Shown here one piece after another: positions 35,865-45,146 of a DNA stretch of 64,000 nucleotides (the first letter of the stretch is position 1; every line of letters starts with the position of its first letter). The notes below the pieces were generated by a model. The model was not told the origin of the DNA. It searched no databases and worked only from the letters and a program-made list of their open reading frames with translations. Position numbers and translations under genes: made by a program. Source of the DNA: Micromonospora sp. WMMD1128 (GTDB taxonomy: Bacteria; Actinomycetota; Actinomycetes; Mycobacteriales; Micromonosporaceae). The stretch is taken from assembly GCF_027497235.1 (NCBI RefSeq), contig NZ_CP114902.1, forward strand, positions 6,412,001-6,476,000, in the 5' to 3' direction.

Positions 35865-37334
35865 ATGTCCGAAGCCTCCGCCGCCGCTTCCGCCGCCGCT
35901 CGCCCCGAGCTGACCGCCGCGCAGCGCAACGCCGTCGCCGAACTGCTCCGCGTCTCCCCGGTCGCCGACGAGTTGGGCCGGCGTTTCGCCCGAGCCGGTC
36001 ACGAACTGCACCTGGTAGGCGGTTCGGTCCGGGACGCGTTGCTCGGCCGGCTCGGCAACGACCTGGACTTCTGCACCGACGCCCACCCGGACGACACCGT
36101 GAAGGTCATCCGGGGCTGGGCCGAGTCGATCTGGGAGACCGGCCGCGAGTTCGGCACCATCGCCTGCCAGCGCGACGGCCTCAACCTGGAGATCACCACC
36201 TTCCGGGCAGAGGTCTACGACCAGGTGAGCCGCAACCCGGTGGTGCGGTACGGCACCAGCCTGACCGAGGACCTGAAGCGCCGCGACTTCACCGTCAACG
36301 CGATGGCGGTGAGCCTCCCGGAGCACCGGTTCACCGACCCGTACGGCGGCCTGGCCGACCTCGCCGCGAAGATCATCCGTACCCCGGGCACGCCTGAGGA
36401 ATCGTTCCGCGACGACCCGTTGCGGATGCTGCGCGCGGCCCGGTTCGCCGCCCAGCTCCGCTTCGCCGTCCACCCCGACGTCCGCGCCGCGATGGCCCGG
36501 ATGGCCGGCGACCTCGACCGGATCACCGCCGAGCGGATCCGGGACGAGTTCACCAAGCTGCTGTGCGGAGCCGATCCGGTGACCGGGCTGCGCCTGCTCG
36601 TCGACACCGGCCTGGCCGAGCGTTTCCTGCCGGAGCTGACCGGTCTCAAGCTCACCATCGACGAGCACGCCCAGCACAAGGACGTCTACGAGCACACGCT
36701 GACCGTGGTCACCAACGCCATGTCGATGGAGTCCGAAGGCTGCGACTTCGTGCTGCGGATGGCCGCGCTGATGCACGACGTCGGCAAGCCCGGCACCAAG
36801 GCGGTCGGCTCGGACGGCCGGGTCAGCTTCCACCACCACGAGGTGGTGGGCGCCCGGCTCACCAAGGCCCGGATGAAGGCGCTGCGCTATCCCAAGGACG
36901 TCACCTCCCAGGTGGTCAAGCTGGTCGGGCTGCACCTGCGCTTCTATGGGTACGGTCGGGGCGAGTGGACCGACTCGGCGGTGCGGCGGTACGTCACCGA
37001 CGCCGGTGACCTGTTGTCCCGGCTGCACAAGCTGACCCGTTCCGACTGCACCACCCGCAACCGTCGCAAGGCGGCCCAGCTCGCCGCCGACTACGACGCG
37101 CTGGAGGAGCGGATCGCCCGGATCGCGGCCGAGGAGGACCTGGCCCGGGTCCGCCCCGACCTGGACGGCAACGCGATCATGGAGCTGCTCGGCGTACCGC
37201 CGGGGCCGGTGGTCGGCCGCGCCTGGCAGCACCTCAAGGAGTTGCGCCTGGAGCGCGGGCCGCTGGACCGCGACGAGGCCGAGGCGGAGTTGCTGCGTTG
37301 GGCGCGCGTCGAGGGCATCCTCGACCGAGAGTGA
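35865..37334 (+). CDS. cca: CCA tRNA nucleotidyltransferase
   Basis: It adds or repairs the 3' CCA of tRNAs. The 489-residue protein starts with a short Ala-rich segment, then the class II polymerase-beta head: LHLVGGSVRDALLGRLGNDLDF, with the DxD metal pair, followed by RRDFTVNAMAV and the DPLRMLRAARFAAQL helix. An HD domain follows (MAALMHDVGKPGTK; FHHHEVVGARL), as in other actinobacterial forms. It is divergent from murJ, as in M. tuberculosis (Rv3907c). Many actinobacterial tRNAs lack an encoded CCA, as with tRNA-Ile in this window, so the enzyme is needed. Confidence 0.95.
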   Translation: MSEASAAASAAARPELTAAQRNAVAELLRVSPVADELGRRFARAGHELHLVGGSVRDALLGRLGNDLDFCTDAHPDDTVKVIRGWAESIWETGREFGTIACQRDGLNLEITTFRAEVYDQVSRNPVVRYGTSLTEDLKRRDFTVNAMAVSLPEHRFTDPYGGLADLAAKIIRTPGTPEESFRDDPLRMLRAARFAAQLRFAVHPDVRAAMARMAGDLDRITAERIRDEFTKLLCGADPVTGLRLLVDTGLAERFLPELTGLKLTIDEHAQHKDVYEHTLTVVTNAMSMESEGCDFVLRMAALMHDVGKPGTKAVGSDGRVSFHHHEVVGARLTKARMKALRYPKDVTSQVVKLVGLHLRFYGYGRGEWTDSAVRRYVTDAGDLLSRLHKLTRSDCTTRNRRKAAQLAADYDALEERIARIAAEEDLARVRPDLDGNAIMELLGVPPGPVVGRAWQHLKELRLERGPLDRDEAEAELLRWARVEGILDRE

Positions 37335-37496
37335 CGACGATACGGCGGCGTGTCGACCGAAAGGTTGACGCGTGTCGGTCGATGTCTCCCGCATGATGAA
37401 GGTCATCACCAGCCCACCCGGATCGACGGGTGCGGCTGTCCTGATCGCATCCGCCCGTCCGCATCGGACGGTCGCTGGACACGGGGAGACTATTCA

Positions 37497-39521
37497 GTGT
37501 CACGTCACGGCGTGCTGCGCCGCTCCGCGCTGGTGGGGCTCGCTCTCACCTCCGCCACCTCCATCATCTGCGCCGCCTCGGGCGGCGCCGCCTCGGCCGA
37601 CCCGGGTCCGAAGCGGGCCCCGGTCCGGGGCACCGACACGGCCGGGGCGGTGCCCGGCCGCTACATCGTCGTCCTCAAGGATGGCAAGGTCAGCCCGGCC
37701 AGGGTGAAGTCCGCCGCGTCGGCCCTGGCCGGTGAGCACGGCGGCACCGTCCGCCGGGTCTTCGGCAAGGCCTTGAACGGCTACTCCGCCAGCATGAACA
37801 GCCGGCAGGCCGAGCGCCTGGCCGCGGACCCGGACGTCGAGTTCGTCCAGCAGGTCCAGCGCTGGCAGGCCAACGGCACCCAGGACGACGCGCCCTGGGG
37901 CCTGGACCGGATCGACCAGCTCGGCGCGAAGGCCGACGGCACGTACACCTACTCGGCGACCGGTGCCGGAGTGACCGCCTACGTCATCGACACCGGCATC
38001 GACATCGACCACCAGGACTTCGGCGGGCGGGCCAGCTACGGCTACGACGCCGTCGACGACGACGACGTCGCGCAGGACTGCGACGGGCACGGCACGCACG
38101 TGGCCGGCACCCTCGGCGGCACGAAGTACGGCGTCGCCAAGGACGTCGCGCTCGTCGCCGTCCGGGTGCTCAACTGCGAGGGCACAGGCACCAGCGAGCA
38201 GATCGTCGCCGGCATCGAGTGGGTCACCGAGCACGCCACCGGCCCGTCCGTGGCCAACATGAGCCTCGGATTCAACGGCGTGGACGAGGCGGTCGACGTC
38301 GCCCTGACCCGGTCCATCGCCCTCGGCACCACCTACGCGGTCGCGGCCGGCAACAGCATGCAGGACGCCTGCGGGGTCTCACCGGCGCGGGTGGCGCCCG
38401 CCATCACGGTCGGCGCGACCGACCAGATCGACTTCCGGGCCTGGTTCTCCAACTACGGCAGTTGCCTCGACACGTTCGCGCCCGGCACCGCCATCGTGTC
38501 CGCGAAGGCCGGCACCACGAACGGCTCGGTCTCGTTCAGCGGCACGTCGATGGCCTCTCCGCACGTCGCGGGCGCCGCCGCGCTGGCGCTTGAAGCACAC
38601 CCGACCTGGACCCCGCAGCAGGTGCGCAACTCGCTCGTCACCACCGGCGTCAGCGGCGCGGTGCACGACACCATGGGCTCGCTCGACCGGCTCCTGCACG
38701 TCGGTACCCCGGCCACGGTCCGGTCCGCGTACGGGCTCAAGGCCCGGATCAACGGCCTGCACGTCACCGCGGACAGCGCCGGCAACAAGGCGCTCGTCGC
38801 GCGCGGCACCTCGGTCGGCGCCTGGGAGAAGTACGACGTGGTCGACGCCGGCGACGGCCTGTACGGGCTGCGCGCCACCGTCAACAACAAGTTCGTGACC
38901 GCGGACAGCGCCGGCAACAAGCCGCTGATCGCCCGCGCCGACACCATCGGCGCCTGGGAGAAGTTCCAGATCGCCGACAACAACGACGGCAGCGTCAGCC
39001 TCAAGGCGGCGGTCAACGGCAAGTACGTCACCGCGCCGAGCGCCACCTCACCGCTGATCGCCAGCAAGGCGGCCATCGGCACCGCCGAGAAGTTCGACTT
39101 CGACGCGCCCGCCCCGGTCGTCGGCATCAAGGCGGTGGCCAATGGCAGCTACGTGACGGCGGAGAGCGCCGGCAGCAAACCGCTGATCGCCCGCAGCGCC
39201 ACGGTCGGCGCCTGGGAGAAGTTCGAGGTGGTGAGCGTCGGTGACGGCTTCTTCAGCCTGCGGGCGCTCGTCAACAACAAGTTCGTGACCGCGGACAGCG
39301 CCGGCAACAAGCCGCTTATCGCCCGGGGCACGGAGATCGGCAACTGGGAGGTCTACGACTTCCTCGACTACAACGCCGACGGCTCGGTCTACCTGCGGGC
39401 GAACGCCAACGGCAAGGCGGTCACCGGCGGCGGCGAGCTGATCGCCAGCCGCACCATCGACTGGGACAGCGAGACCCTGGGCCTGGGCACCGACGAGAAG
39501 TTCATCTTCGCCGCGCTCTGA
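37497..39521 (+). CDS. Secreted subtilisin-like serine protease (S8) with C-terminal fascin-like repeats
   Basis: The 674-residue preproprotein has a Sec signal peptide (LRRSALVGLALTSATSIICA, cleaved near ASA-DP), an I9 propeptide (GRYIVVLKDGKV to VEFVQQVQ), and a proteinase K-type catalytic domain with D165 (VIDTG), H201 (GHGTHVAG) and S351 (GTSMASP). From about 405 it carries five repeats of about 50 residues (for example GKYVTA or NKFVTADSAGNKPLIARG, then WEKF), a beta-trefoil fascin/actin-crosslinking-like pattern that may bind sugars or surfaces. Two of the repeats are nearly identical, so duplication was recent. The GTG at 37497 has GGGGAG upstream. Confidence 0.92.
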   Translation: MSRHGVLRRSALVGLALTSATSIICAASGGAASADPGPKRAPVRGTDTAGAVPGRYIVVLKDGKVSPARVKSAASALAGEHGGTVRRVFGKALNGYSASMNSRQAERLAADPDVEFVQQVQRWQANGTQDDAPWGLDRIDQLGAKADGTYTYSATGAGVTAYVIDTGIDIDHQDFGGRASYGYDAVDDDDVAQDCDGHGTHVAGTLGGTKYGVAKDVALVAVRVLNCEGTGTSEQIVAGIEWVTEHATGPSVANMSLGFNGVDEAVDVALTRSIALGTTYAVAAGNSMQDACGVSPARVAPAITVGATDQIDFRAWFSNYGSCLDTFAPGTAIVSAKAGTTNGSVSFSGTSMASPHVAGAAALALEAHPTWTPQQVRNSLVTTGVSGAVHDTMGSLDRLLHVGTPATVRSAYGLKARINGLHVTADSAGNKALVARGTSVGAWEKYDVVDAGDGLYGLRATVNNKFVTADSAGNKPLIARADTIGAWEKFQIADNNDGSVSLKAAVNGKYVTAPSATSPLIASKAAIGTAEKFDFDAPAPVVGIKAVANGSYVTAESAGSKPLIARSATVGAWEKFEVVSVGDGFFSLRALVNNKFVTADSAGNKPLIARGTEIGNWEVYDFLDYNADGSVYLRANANGKAVTGGGELIASRTIDWDSETLGLGTDEKFIFAAL

Positions 39522-39535
39522 CCCGTACCACGCAC

Positions 39536-39572
39536 GGCGCCCGCCGGCTCCCCTCGGGAACCGGCGGGCGCC
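39536..39572. terminator. Bidirectional hairpin between the protease and flotillin genes
   Basis: Perfect 12-bp arms GGCGCCCGCCGG (39536-39547) and CCGGCGGGCGCC (39561-39572) lie between two converging stop codons (39521 and 39581), so the hairpin can serve both genes. Confidence 0.8.
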
Positions 39573-39580
39573 GTCGTACG

Positions 39581-41086
39581 TCACGGGTTGACCGTGCTGC
39601 CGTCCACCGTGGTCTTGCCGTTGGTGTGCGCGCTGCCCAGCCGGGCGAGCAGCCCGGCCAGGTCGATGCCGGTCAGGTCGCTGCCGAGCTGGAGGCCCTG
39701 GGCGACGTTGCCGGCCACCGACTTGGTGAGCGACGAGGCGCCGTCGGTGGAGATGACCGTCATCTTGTCGATCGCGCCGATCGGGGCGCTGGCCGCGCCG
39801 ACCACCTCGGGCAGCACCTTGACCAGCAGGTCCAGCACCGCGGCCTCGCCGTACGCGGCGAACGCCTCGGCCTTGCGGGCCATCGCGTCGGCCTCCGCCT
39901 GGCCCTTCGCCAGGATGGCCGCGGCCTCGGCCTGGCCCTCCCGCTCGACCGCCTCGGCGATCGCGGAACGCCGGCGCTGCTCCGCCTCACCTTCCTTGGC
40001 GCCCTCGATCGCGTTCGCCTCGGCCAGCGCGGCGCGGCGGGCCCGCTCACCCTCACCGGTGAGCCGGGACTGCTCGGCGACGGCTTGGGCGGCGGCGATG
40101 GTGGCCTGCCGCTCCGCGTCGGCGCGCAGCACCGCCGCGTTGCGGTTGGCCTCGGCCTCCTGCTCCACCTTGTACCGCTGCGCGTCGGCGGGCTTGCGCA
40201 CCTCGGTGTCGAGCTGACGCTGCTTCAGCTCGGCGTTGCGCTCGGCCACCTTCTGCTGCTCGGAGAGGATGGCCTGGTCCCGCTCGGCCTGGGCGAGCGG
40301 ACCGGCCGCCGCCGACTTCGCCTTCGCCGCGTCGATCTCGGCCTGGATGCCGGCCTGCTTGAGCGACAGGTTGCGGTTCGCCTCGGCGATCGCCTCCTCG
40401 GCGAGCAGCCGTTCCTGCTCGGCGGCCTGCCGGGCGCGGGCCTCGGCGATGGCCGCGTCCTTGAGCACCCGGGCGGCCTCGGGCCGACCCAGGTCGGCCA
40501 GGTACGACCCTTCGGCCAGGATGTCCTGGAGCTGGAACGTGTCCAGCACCAGACCCTGGTTGGTCATCGAGTGCTCGGCCTCCTCGGCGACCGCGCTGGC
40601 GAACGCGGCCCGGTCCCGGATGACCTCCTCGACGGTGAGCCGGCCGACGATCGAGCGCAGCGCGCCGGCCAGCACCTCCCGGGTGAAGTTGTCGATCTCG
40701 TCCTGCTGGTGCAGGAAGCGCTGGGCGGCGGCCCGGATCGCGTCCTCGGTGCCGCCGACCTTGACGATCGCGACGCCGTGCAGGTCGGCGCGGATGCCCT
40801 GCTTGCTCACCGCGCCCCGGATGCCGACGTCGATGCGCCGGCTGGACAGGTCGAGGGACTGGAGCTTCTGGACCACCGGCAGCACGAACACCGAGGCGCC
40901 GAGCACGACCTTCTGCCCGGACATGTCGGTGGATCGGATGCCCTCGGCGGTCTGGGTGGTCCGGCCCTTGCGGCCGGTGACGATGAACGCCTCGTTCGGC
41001 CCGGCCACCTTGATCCGGGAGAGCACGAAGAAGATGAGCAGGACGGCGAGGAGGACCGCGCCGCCGATGGCGACGAGCAGGGGCAT
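39581..41086 (-). CDS. Flotillin-like SPFH-domain protein
   Basis: Flotillins scaffold membrane microdomains. The 501-residue product begins with one membrane helix (MPLLVAIGGAVLLAVLLIFF), followed by the SPFH domain (AFIVTGRKGR, VLPVVQKLQSLDLSSRRIDV, LTVEEVIRDRAAFASAV) to about 190. A long Ala/Glu-rich coiled coil from about 210 to 420 (with repeats such as EQERLLAEEAIAEANRN) follows. The C-terminal region has DLLVKVLPEVVGAASAPIG. Start ATG 41086. It lies 26 bases after an NfeD-like gene, the typical flotillin/NfeD pairing. Confidence 0.9.
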   Translation of the reverse strand: MPLLVAIGGAVLLAVLLIFFVLSRIKVAGPNEAFIVTGRKGRTTQTAEGIRSTDMSGQKVVLGASVFVLPVVQKLQSLDLSSRRIDVGIRGAVSKQGIRADLHGVAIVKVGGTEDAIRAAAQRFLHQQDEIDNFTREVLAGALRSIVGRLTVEEVIRDRAAFASAVAEEAEHSMTNQGLVLDTFQLQDILAEGSYLADLGRPEAARVLKDAAIAEARARQAAEQERLLAEEAIAEANRNLSLKQAGIQAEIDAAKAKSAAAGPLAQAERDQAILSEQQKVAERNAELKQRQLDTEVRKPADAQRYKVEQEAEANRNAAVLRADAERQATIAAAQAVAEQSRLTGEGERARRAALAEANAIEGAKEGEAEQRRRSAIAEAVEREGQAEAAAILAKGQAEADAMARKAEAFAAYGEAAVLDLLVKVLPEVVGAASAPIGAIDKMTVISTDGASSLTKSVAGNVAQGLQLGSDLTGIDLAGLLARLGSAHTNGKTTVDGSTVNP

Positions 41087-41112
41087 GGGGGTTCCCGTCT
41101 GTGCTGAGGGTT

Positions 41113-41655
41113 TCAGTAGGTCTCGACGTGCACGCTGGTTTCGCTCAGTGCTTCGACCACGAAGATCCGGGCGCCGACCGCGAGCGGCCGGTCGGCACGG
41201 GCGTTGAGTTTGACCGGCTGGCCGGCGAGCCGCACCCGGACCTCGCCGTAGCCGCTGGCGGGGATCGGGGTCACGACCAGGCCGACCGCGCCGGCCAGAT
41301 GGTCCCGGGTGGGGGTGGGATCGGTGCGCATGTTGCGGGCCGCGCGGCTCAGTCGGGCCGCCAGCCAGGCGGTGGGCACGGCGGCGAGCGCGCCGCCGGC
41401 CACCGCCGCCACGATCATTCCGGGGGTACGCGCCCCGAGCAGCTCGTTGACGATCGCGGCGCCGAACCCGAACGCTCCGGTGAACCCGGCGACCGCCTCC
41501 AGCGACACCGGCCCGTCCACGTCCGGCTGGCCGAGGTGCAGCACTCCCGAGCCGAGCAGAGCGAGCGTCAGCACGCCGACCCCGGCTCCGCCGATGATCA
41601 GGAAGATGAGCGTCCCTGTGGCCACGACCTGCACGGTAGCCGGGTTGTGCAACAT
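41113..41655 (-). CDS. NfeD-like membrane protein
   Basis: The 180-residue protein has three hydrophobic segments in its first 100 residues (TGTLIFLIIGGAGVGVLTLA; VSLEAVAGFTGAFGFGAAIV; TPGMIVAAVAGGALAAVP) and an OB-fold-like C-terminal domain from about 115 (GAVGLVVTPIPASGYGEVRV, KLNARADRPLAVGARIFVVE). The layout matches short NfeD proteins, partners of flotillins in membrane organisation. No protease domain is present. ATG at 41655 is first of several possible starts. Confidence 0.75.
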   Translation of the reverse strand: MLHNPATVQVVATGTLIFLIIGGAGVGVLTLALLGSGVLHLGQPDVDGPVSLEAVAGFTGAFGFGAAIVNELLGARTPGMIVAAVAGGALAAVPTAWLAARLSRAARNMRTDPTPTRDHLAGAVGLVVTPIPASGYGEVRVRLAGQPVKLNARADRPLAVGARIFVVEALSETSVHVETY

Positions 41656-41697
41656 CCACTGCGTCCAGCGGCCGTTCAGCTTCGGCTGAGCGTGCGC

Positions 41698-42795
41698 TCA
41701 GCGCGGCGCGATCGTCACCGCCAGGTCGACAAGTTGTCTCGGCAGCGGCTGGCGGACCAGTACCCGGCCGGTGGTGTCGGCGAGCGCGAAGTCACCCGAC
41801 CCGTACGGCAGGCGGTAGAGCAGTCGATCGCCGGTGACCCAGACGACGTCGGCGCTCGGAAGCGGGTTCACCACCCGGCCGGTCGCCGTCTCCACCAGCA
41901 GCGGCTCCTGCTGGCCCTGCACGACCGCCAGCTTTGCGTCCGGCGACCAGGACCACGGCCCGGCCGGGTCTCCGGGCAGCGGCTCGAAGCGGGTCGGGCG
42001 GCCGGTGTCGGCGGAGAAGAACTGGACTCCCCGCCGGGGGTGCCGGACCGCCTCGGACCGGGGGCGACTCGGATCGGTCTGCTGGAGCAGCACCTCCCGA
42101 CCGTCCGGGCTCCAGAGGAAGAAGCAGTAGTCGGTGCAGAGGAACCGCTGACTGTCGACGAAGTGGTAGCGCTTCGCGCCGTCGGTGCCGAGCACGATGA
42201 AGCCGAAGCGGTCGAGTTGGTCGGTGGTGAACAGCAGCCGCCGGCCGTCCGGCGACCAGCTCGGCGCCGACAGCGCGCGGCCCACCTCGTACCACCGGGT
42301 CTTTCCGGTGGTGAGGTCGAACAGGCCGATCTCCCGGGGGCGGTCGTCGTCCCGGACCGCGACGAGGGAGCCGGTCGGCGCCGGGTAGATGCCGTCGTAG
42401 CGGTCGGTGGCGAAGTATCGCCCGCGTCCGCGGTCGAGCAGGAACCCGCTGCCGGAACCGCCGGTCACCTGCGCCCGGGTGACCACCCACTCGCCGGGTA
42501 GCACCAGCGGGCTGTCCGCCCAGTCCGCGCCGGGTTCGGTCCGGAGCACCGGCGACGGGGTGACGGTGACCGGCGGCGTGGTCGGCGGCGGGGTGGGGGC
42601 GGGCCGGAGCAGCACGAACGGCAGGGTCACCGCGACCACCGCGACAAGCACGGCGGCGGCCGTGGCGACCCGCCGCCGGCGACGCAACCGGCGACCCCGG
42701 CCGATCGCCCGCCACGCCAGGTCCGGCGCGGGCGTCGCGTCGGCGGCCAGGTCGCGTACGGCCGTCCGCAGCGTCTCGTCCAGGGACGTGCTCAT
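41698..42795 (-). CDS. Single-pass membrane protein with TolB/WD40-like beta-propeller, paired with ECF sigma
   Basis: The 365-residue protein has a short cytoplasmic N-terminus (SLDETLRTAVRDLAADATPA), a basic stop (RRLRRRRR), one membrane helix (VATAAAVLVAVVAVTLPFVLL, about 42-62), a Pro/Thr-rich stretch and an extracytoplasmic beta-propeller with repeated WSPDGR-type blades (SAPSWSPDGRRLLFTT; FFLWSPDGREVLLQQ; WSWSPDAKLAVVQ). Two Cys in FLCTDYCFF may form a disulfide. The gene start overlaps the sigma gene stop by four bases. The N-terminal part could bind the sigma factor as an anti-sigma domain (inference). Confidence 0.75.
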   Translation of the reverse strand: MSTSLDETLRTAVRDLAADATPAPDLAWRAIGRGRRLRRRRRVATAAAVLVAVVAVTLPFVLLRPAPTPPPTTPPVTVTPSPVLRTEPGADWADSPLVLPGEWVVTRAQVTGGSGSGFLLDRGRGRYFATDRYDGIYPAPTGSLVAVRDDDRPREIGLFDLTTGKTRWYEVGRALSAPSWSPDGRRLLFTTDQLDRFGFIVLGTDGAKRYHFVDSQRFLCTDYCFFLWSPDGREVLLQQTDPSRPRSEAVRHPRRGVQFFSADTGRPTRFEPLPGDPAGPWSWSPDAKLAVVQGQQEPLLVETATGRVVNPLPSADVVWVTGDRLLYRLPYGSGDFALADTTGRVLVRQPLPRQLVDLAVTIAPR

Positions 42796-43301
42796 CGGGT
42801 CACCTCCGCCGGGGTGGTCAGCTCGTCGAGCGCCGGCACGAGTTGCCGGAGCCGGGCCAGCGCCTTGGCGCTCTGGCTGGCCACGGTGCCGGGGCGGCAG
42901 CCGAGCAGCGCGGCGGTCTGCTCGACGCTGAGATCCTCCAGGTAGCGCAGCGTCAGCACCGCCCGCTGGCGGGGCGGCAGCGCGCGCAGCGCGTCCCGCA
43001 GCAGCAGCCGCAGGTCACTGTCGTCACCGGCGGCCGGCCGCTCCGGCAGGTCAGCCACCGGCACCTCCGCGCGCCGCGCCCGCCGCCGCCAGCCGGAGAC
43101 CTGGTCGTGGTAGAGGATCCGTTTCACGTACGGCTCCGCGTCGCCGTGGATCCGGGACCACCGGGCGTACGTCTTGGCCAGCGCGTTCTGCAGCAGGTCC
43201 TCCGCCGCGTGCTGGTTGCCGGCCAGCGCGTACGCGACCCGCAGCAGGGCCGCTCCCCGCTCGTTGACGAACGCGGTGAACTCCCCGTCGACCTCGGCCA
43301 C
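42792..43301 (-). CDS. SigE-family ECF RNA polymerase sigma factor
   Basis: The 169-residue product is a compact ECF sigma. Region 2 is FTAFVNERGAALLRVAYALAG, AAEDLLQNALAKTYARW, with YVKRILYHDQVSGWRRR for -10 contacts. Region 4 is LRALPPRQRAVLTLRYLEDL, VEQTAALLGCRPGTVASQSAKAL. It belongs to the 170-residue group often named SigE-like in Streptomyces and Micromonospora; the name gives no function. GTG at 43301 has GGAGG upstream; a longer start at 43418 would overlap the divergent ogt gene. It is coupled to the downstream propeller protein. Confidence 0.88.
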   Translation of the reverse strand: MAEVDGEFTAFVNERGAALLRVAYALAGNQHAAEDLLQNALAKTYARWSRIHGDAEPYVKRILYHDQVSGWRRRARRAEVPVADLPERPAAGDDSDLRLLLRDALRALPPRQRAVLTLRYLEDLSVEQTAALLGCRPGTVASQSAKALARLRQLVPALDELTTPAEVTR

Positions 43302-43368
43302 CGTCCACCTCCGTCTCTCAGACGCCCGGTGCGCGAGAAACGTTGCCCGCCGCGCGACAATGGGCGGC

Positions 43369-43848
43369 ATGCGCTGGACCGTGCTCGACTCGCCGATCGG
43401 GGAGTTCTCCGTCGGCACCGACGCCGACGCGGTGCGCGGCGCGCACTTCGGCCGGGTGCCCTCCGCCGCCGACGAGCCCGGCGACGACGCGTCCCGGCTG
43501 GCCGTGACCGAGCTGCGGGCCTACTTCGCCGGTGAGCTGACCGCGTTCACCGTGCCGGTGTCGGCGCCGCGCGGCTCCGAGTTCGAGCGGGCGGTGTGGC
43601 GGGAGATGACCCGCATCCCGTATGGGGAGACGACCACCTACGGCGAGGTGGCGCGGGCGCTCGGTGACCCGGGCGCGGCCCGCGCGGTCGGGGTGGCGTG
43701 CAATCGCAACCCGGTGCCGGTGATCGTGCCCTGCCATCGGATCGTCGGCGCGGGCGGCAAGCTGGTCGGCTTCGGCGGCGGGCTGCCCCGCAAGGTGACC
43801 CTGCTGGAGCTGGAGGCCGGAGTCGCGCTGCGGCACGCCTGGTCCTGA
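43369..43848 (+). CDS. ogt: Methylated-DNA--protein-cysteine methyltransferase
   Basis: It repairs O6-alkylguanine by moving the alkyl group to its own cysteine. The 159-residue protein has the full motif VPVIVPCHRIVG with acceptor Cys122, plus the DNA-binding FERAVWREMTRIPYGETTTY and the substrate loop GFGGGLPRKVTLLELE. The start is ATG 43369; an in-frame ATG at 43360 is equally possible. It is divergent from the sigma gene with a short 67-base gap and is followed by a long palindrome. Confidence 0.95.
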   Translation: MRWTVLDSPIGEFSVGTDADAVRGAHFGRVPSAADEPGDDASRLAVTELRAYFAGELTAFTVPVSAPRGSEFERAVWREMTRIPYGETTTYGEVARALGDPGAARAVGVACNRNPVPVIVPCHRIVGAGGKLVGFGGGLPRKVTLLELEAGVALRHAWS

Positions 43849-43889
43849 CCGTCCTTCCCACCCACCCACCTCCCTCGGGCCCCCAGCGC

Positions 43890-43951
43890 GGTGATCATGA
43901 GGTTGGCGGCGCTTCGCCGTCCGATTTGTCGCCGCCAACCTCATGATCACC
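43890..43951. repeat. 62-base near-perfect palindrome (22-bp arms)
   Basis: Arms at 43890-43911 and 43930-43951 pair over all 22 positions, reading GGTGATCATGAGGTTGGCGG and its complement, around an 18-base loop. The arms are more A/T-rich than the surroundings and include the palindrome TGATCA. It could stop transcription of ogt, but it looks more like a dispersed palindromic repeat. Confidence 0.7.
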
Positions 43952-43992
43952 CTTCTCCGGCGGGACGCCCGGAAGGGCTCACCAGAACCAGC

Positions 43993-44022
43993 GAGGGCCG
44001 GGTCCCGACGGACCCGGCCCTC
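43993..44022 (-). terminator. Hairpin terminator after ino1
   Basis: Perfect 13-bp arms GAGGGCCGGGTCC (43993-44005) and GGACCCGGCCCTC (44010-44022) with a 4-base loop, 21 bases past the ino1 stop codon on the minus strand. Confidence 0.85.
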
Positions 44023-44043
44023 CGATGTGCTGGCGTCAGCGCG

Positions 44044-45123
44044 TCAGCGCTCGACCTCGCCCTTGATGAAGGACTCGACGGCGGCGTGCGCGTCGTGGTC
44101 GGCGTACTGCTCCGGCGGGGACTTCATGAAGTAGGACGAGGCGGAGAGAATCGGGCCACCGATCTTCCGGTCCAGCGCGATCTTCGCGGCCCGGACGGCG
44201 TCGATGATGACGCCGGCCGAGTTCGGCGAGTCCCACACCTCAAGCTTCAGCTCCGCGTTCAGCGGGGTGTCACCGAAGGAACGGCCCTCCAGACGGATGT
44301 ACGCCCACTTGCGGTCGTCCAGCCACGGCACGTGGTCGGACGGGCCGATGTGCACGTCGCTCTTCTGCATCTCGTGCGGGATCTGGGACGTCACCGACTG
44401 GGTCTTCGAGATCTTCTTCGATACCAGGCGGTTGCGCTCCAGCATGTTCATGAAGTCCATGTTGCCGCCGAAGTTGAGCTGGTACGTGCGCAGCAGCTCG
44501 ACCCCACGGTCCTCGAAGAGCTTCGCCAGCGCGCGGTGCACGATGGTGGCGCCGACCTGGCTCTTGATGTCGTCGCCGACGATCGGCAGGCCGGCGTCGG
44601 TGAACTTCTGCGCCCACTCCGGGTCGGAGGCGATGAACACCGGCAGGGCGTTGACGAACGCGCAACCGGCGTCGATCGCGGCCTGGGCGTAGAACTTGTC
44701 GGCCTGCTCGGAGCCGACCGGCAGGTAGGAGACGACCACGTCGACCTGCGCGTCGCGCAGCGCCTGCGCCACGTCAACCGGCTCGGCGTCCGACTCCTCG
44801 ACGATCTCGCGGTAGTACTGGCCCAGACCGTCGAAGGTCGGACCGCGCTGGACGCTGACGCCGGTGGGCGGCACGTCGCAGAGCTTGATGGTGTTGTTCT
44901 CGCTGGCGACGATCGCCTCCGCGAGGTCCATGCCCACCTTCTTGGCGTCCACGTCGAACGCCGCGACAAACTCCACGTCCGATACGTGGTAGTCGCCGAA
45001 GGTGACGTGCATGAGACCCGGGACGCGGTCGGTCGGGTCGGCGTTCCGGTAGTACTCCACGCCCTGCACGAGGGACGAGGCGCAGTTACCCACACCGACG
45101 ATGGCGACGCGGACGGAGCCCAT
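44044..45123 (-). CDS. ino1: Inositol-3-phosphate synthase
   Basis: It makes inositol 1-phosphate from glucose 6-phosphate, using NAD, for phosphatidylinositol and mycothiol. The 359-residue product has [20 protein letters not shown] for [54 protein letters not shown], the [12 protein letters not shown] active-site region and [20 protein letters not shown]. It matches the actinobacterial Ino1 family (Rv0046c) throughout. GAAGGAGG precedes the ATG at 45123. The padR gene ends 23 bases upstream, so they form an operon controlled from the padR promoter. Confidence 0.97.
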   Translation of the reverse strand: MGSVRVAIVGVGNCASSLVQGVEYYRNADPTDRVPGLMHVTFGDYHVSDVEFVAAFDVDAKKVGMDLAEAIVASENNTIKLCDVPPTGVSVQRGPTFDGLGQYYREIVEESDAEPVDVAQALRDAQVDVVVSYLPVGSEQADKFYAQAAIDAGCAFVNALPVFIASDPEWAQKFTDAGLPIVGDDIKSQVGATIVHRALAKLFEDRGVELLRTYQLNFGGNMDFMNMLERNRLVSKKISKTQSVTSQIPHEMQKSDVHIGPSDHVPWLDDRKWAYIRLEGRSFGDTPLNAELKLEVWDSPNSAGVIIDAVRAAKIALDRKIGGPILSASSYFMKSPPEQYADHDAHAAVESFIKGEVER

Positions 45124-45146
45124 AGCGTCTGCCTCCTTCTTCTTCA

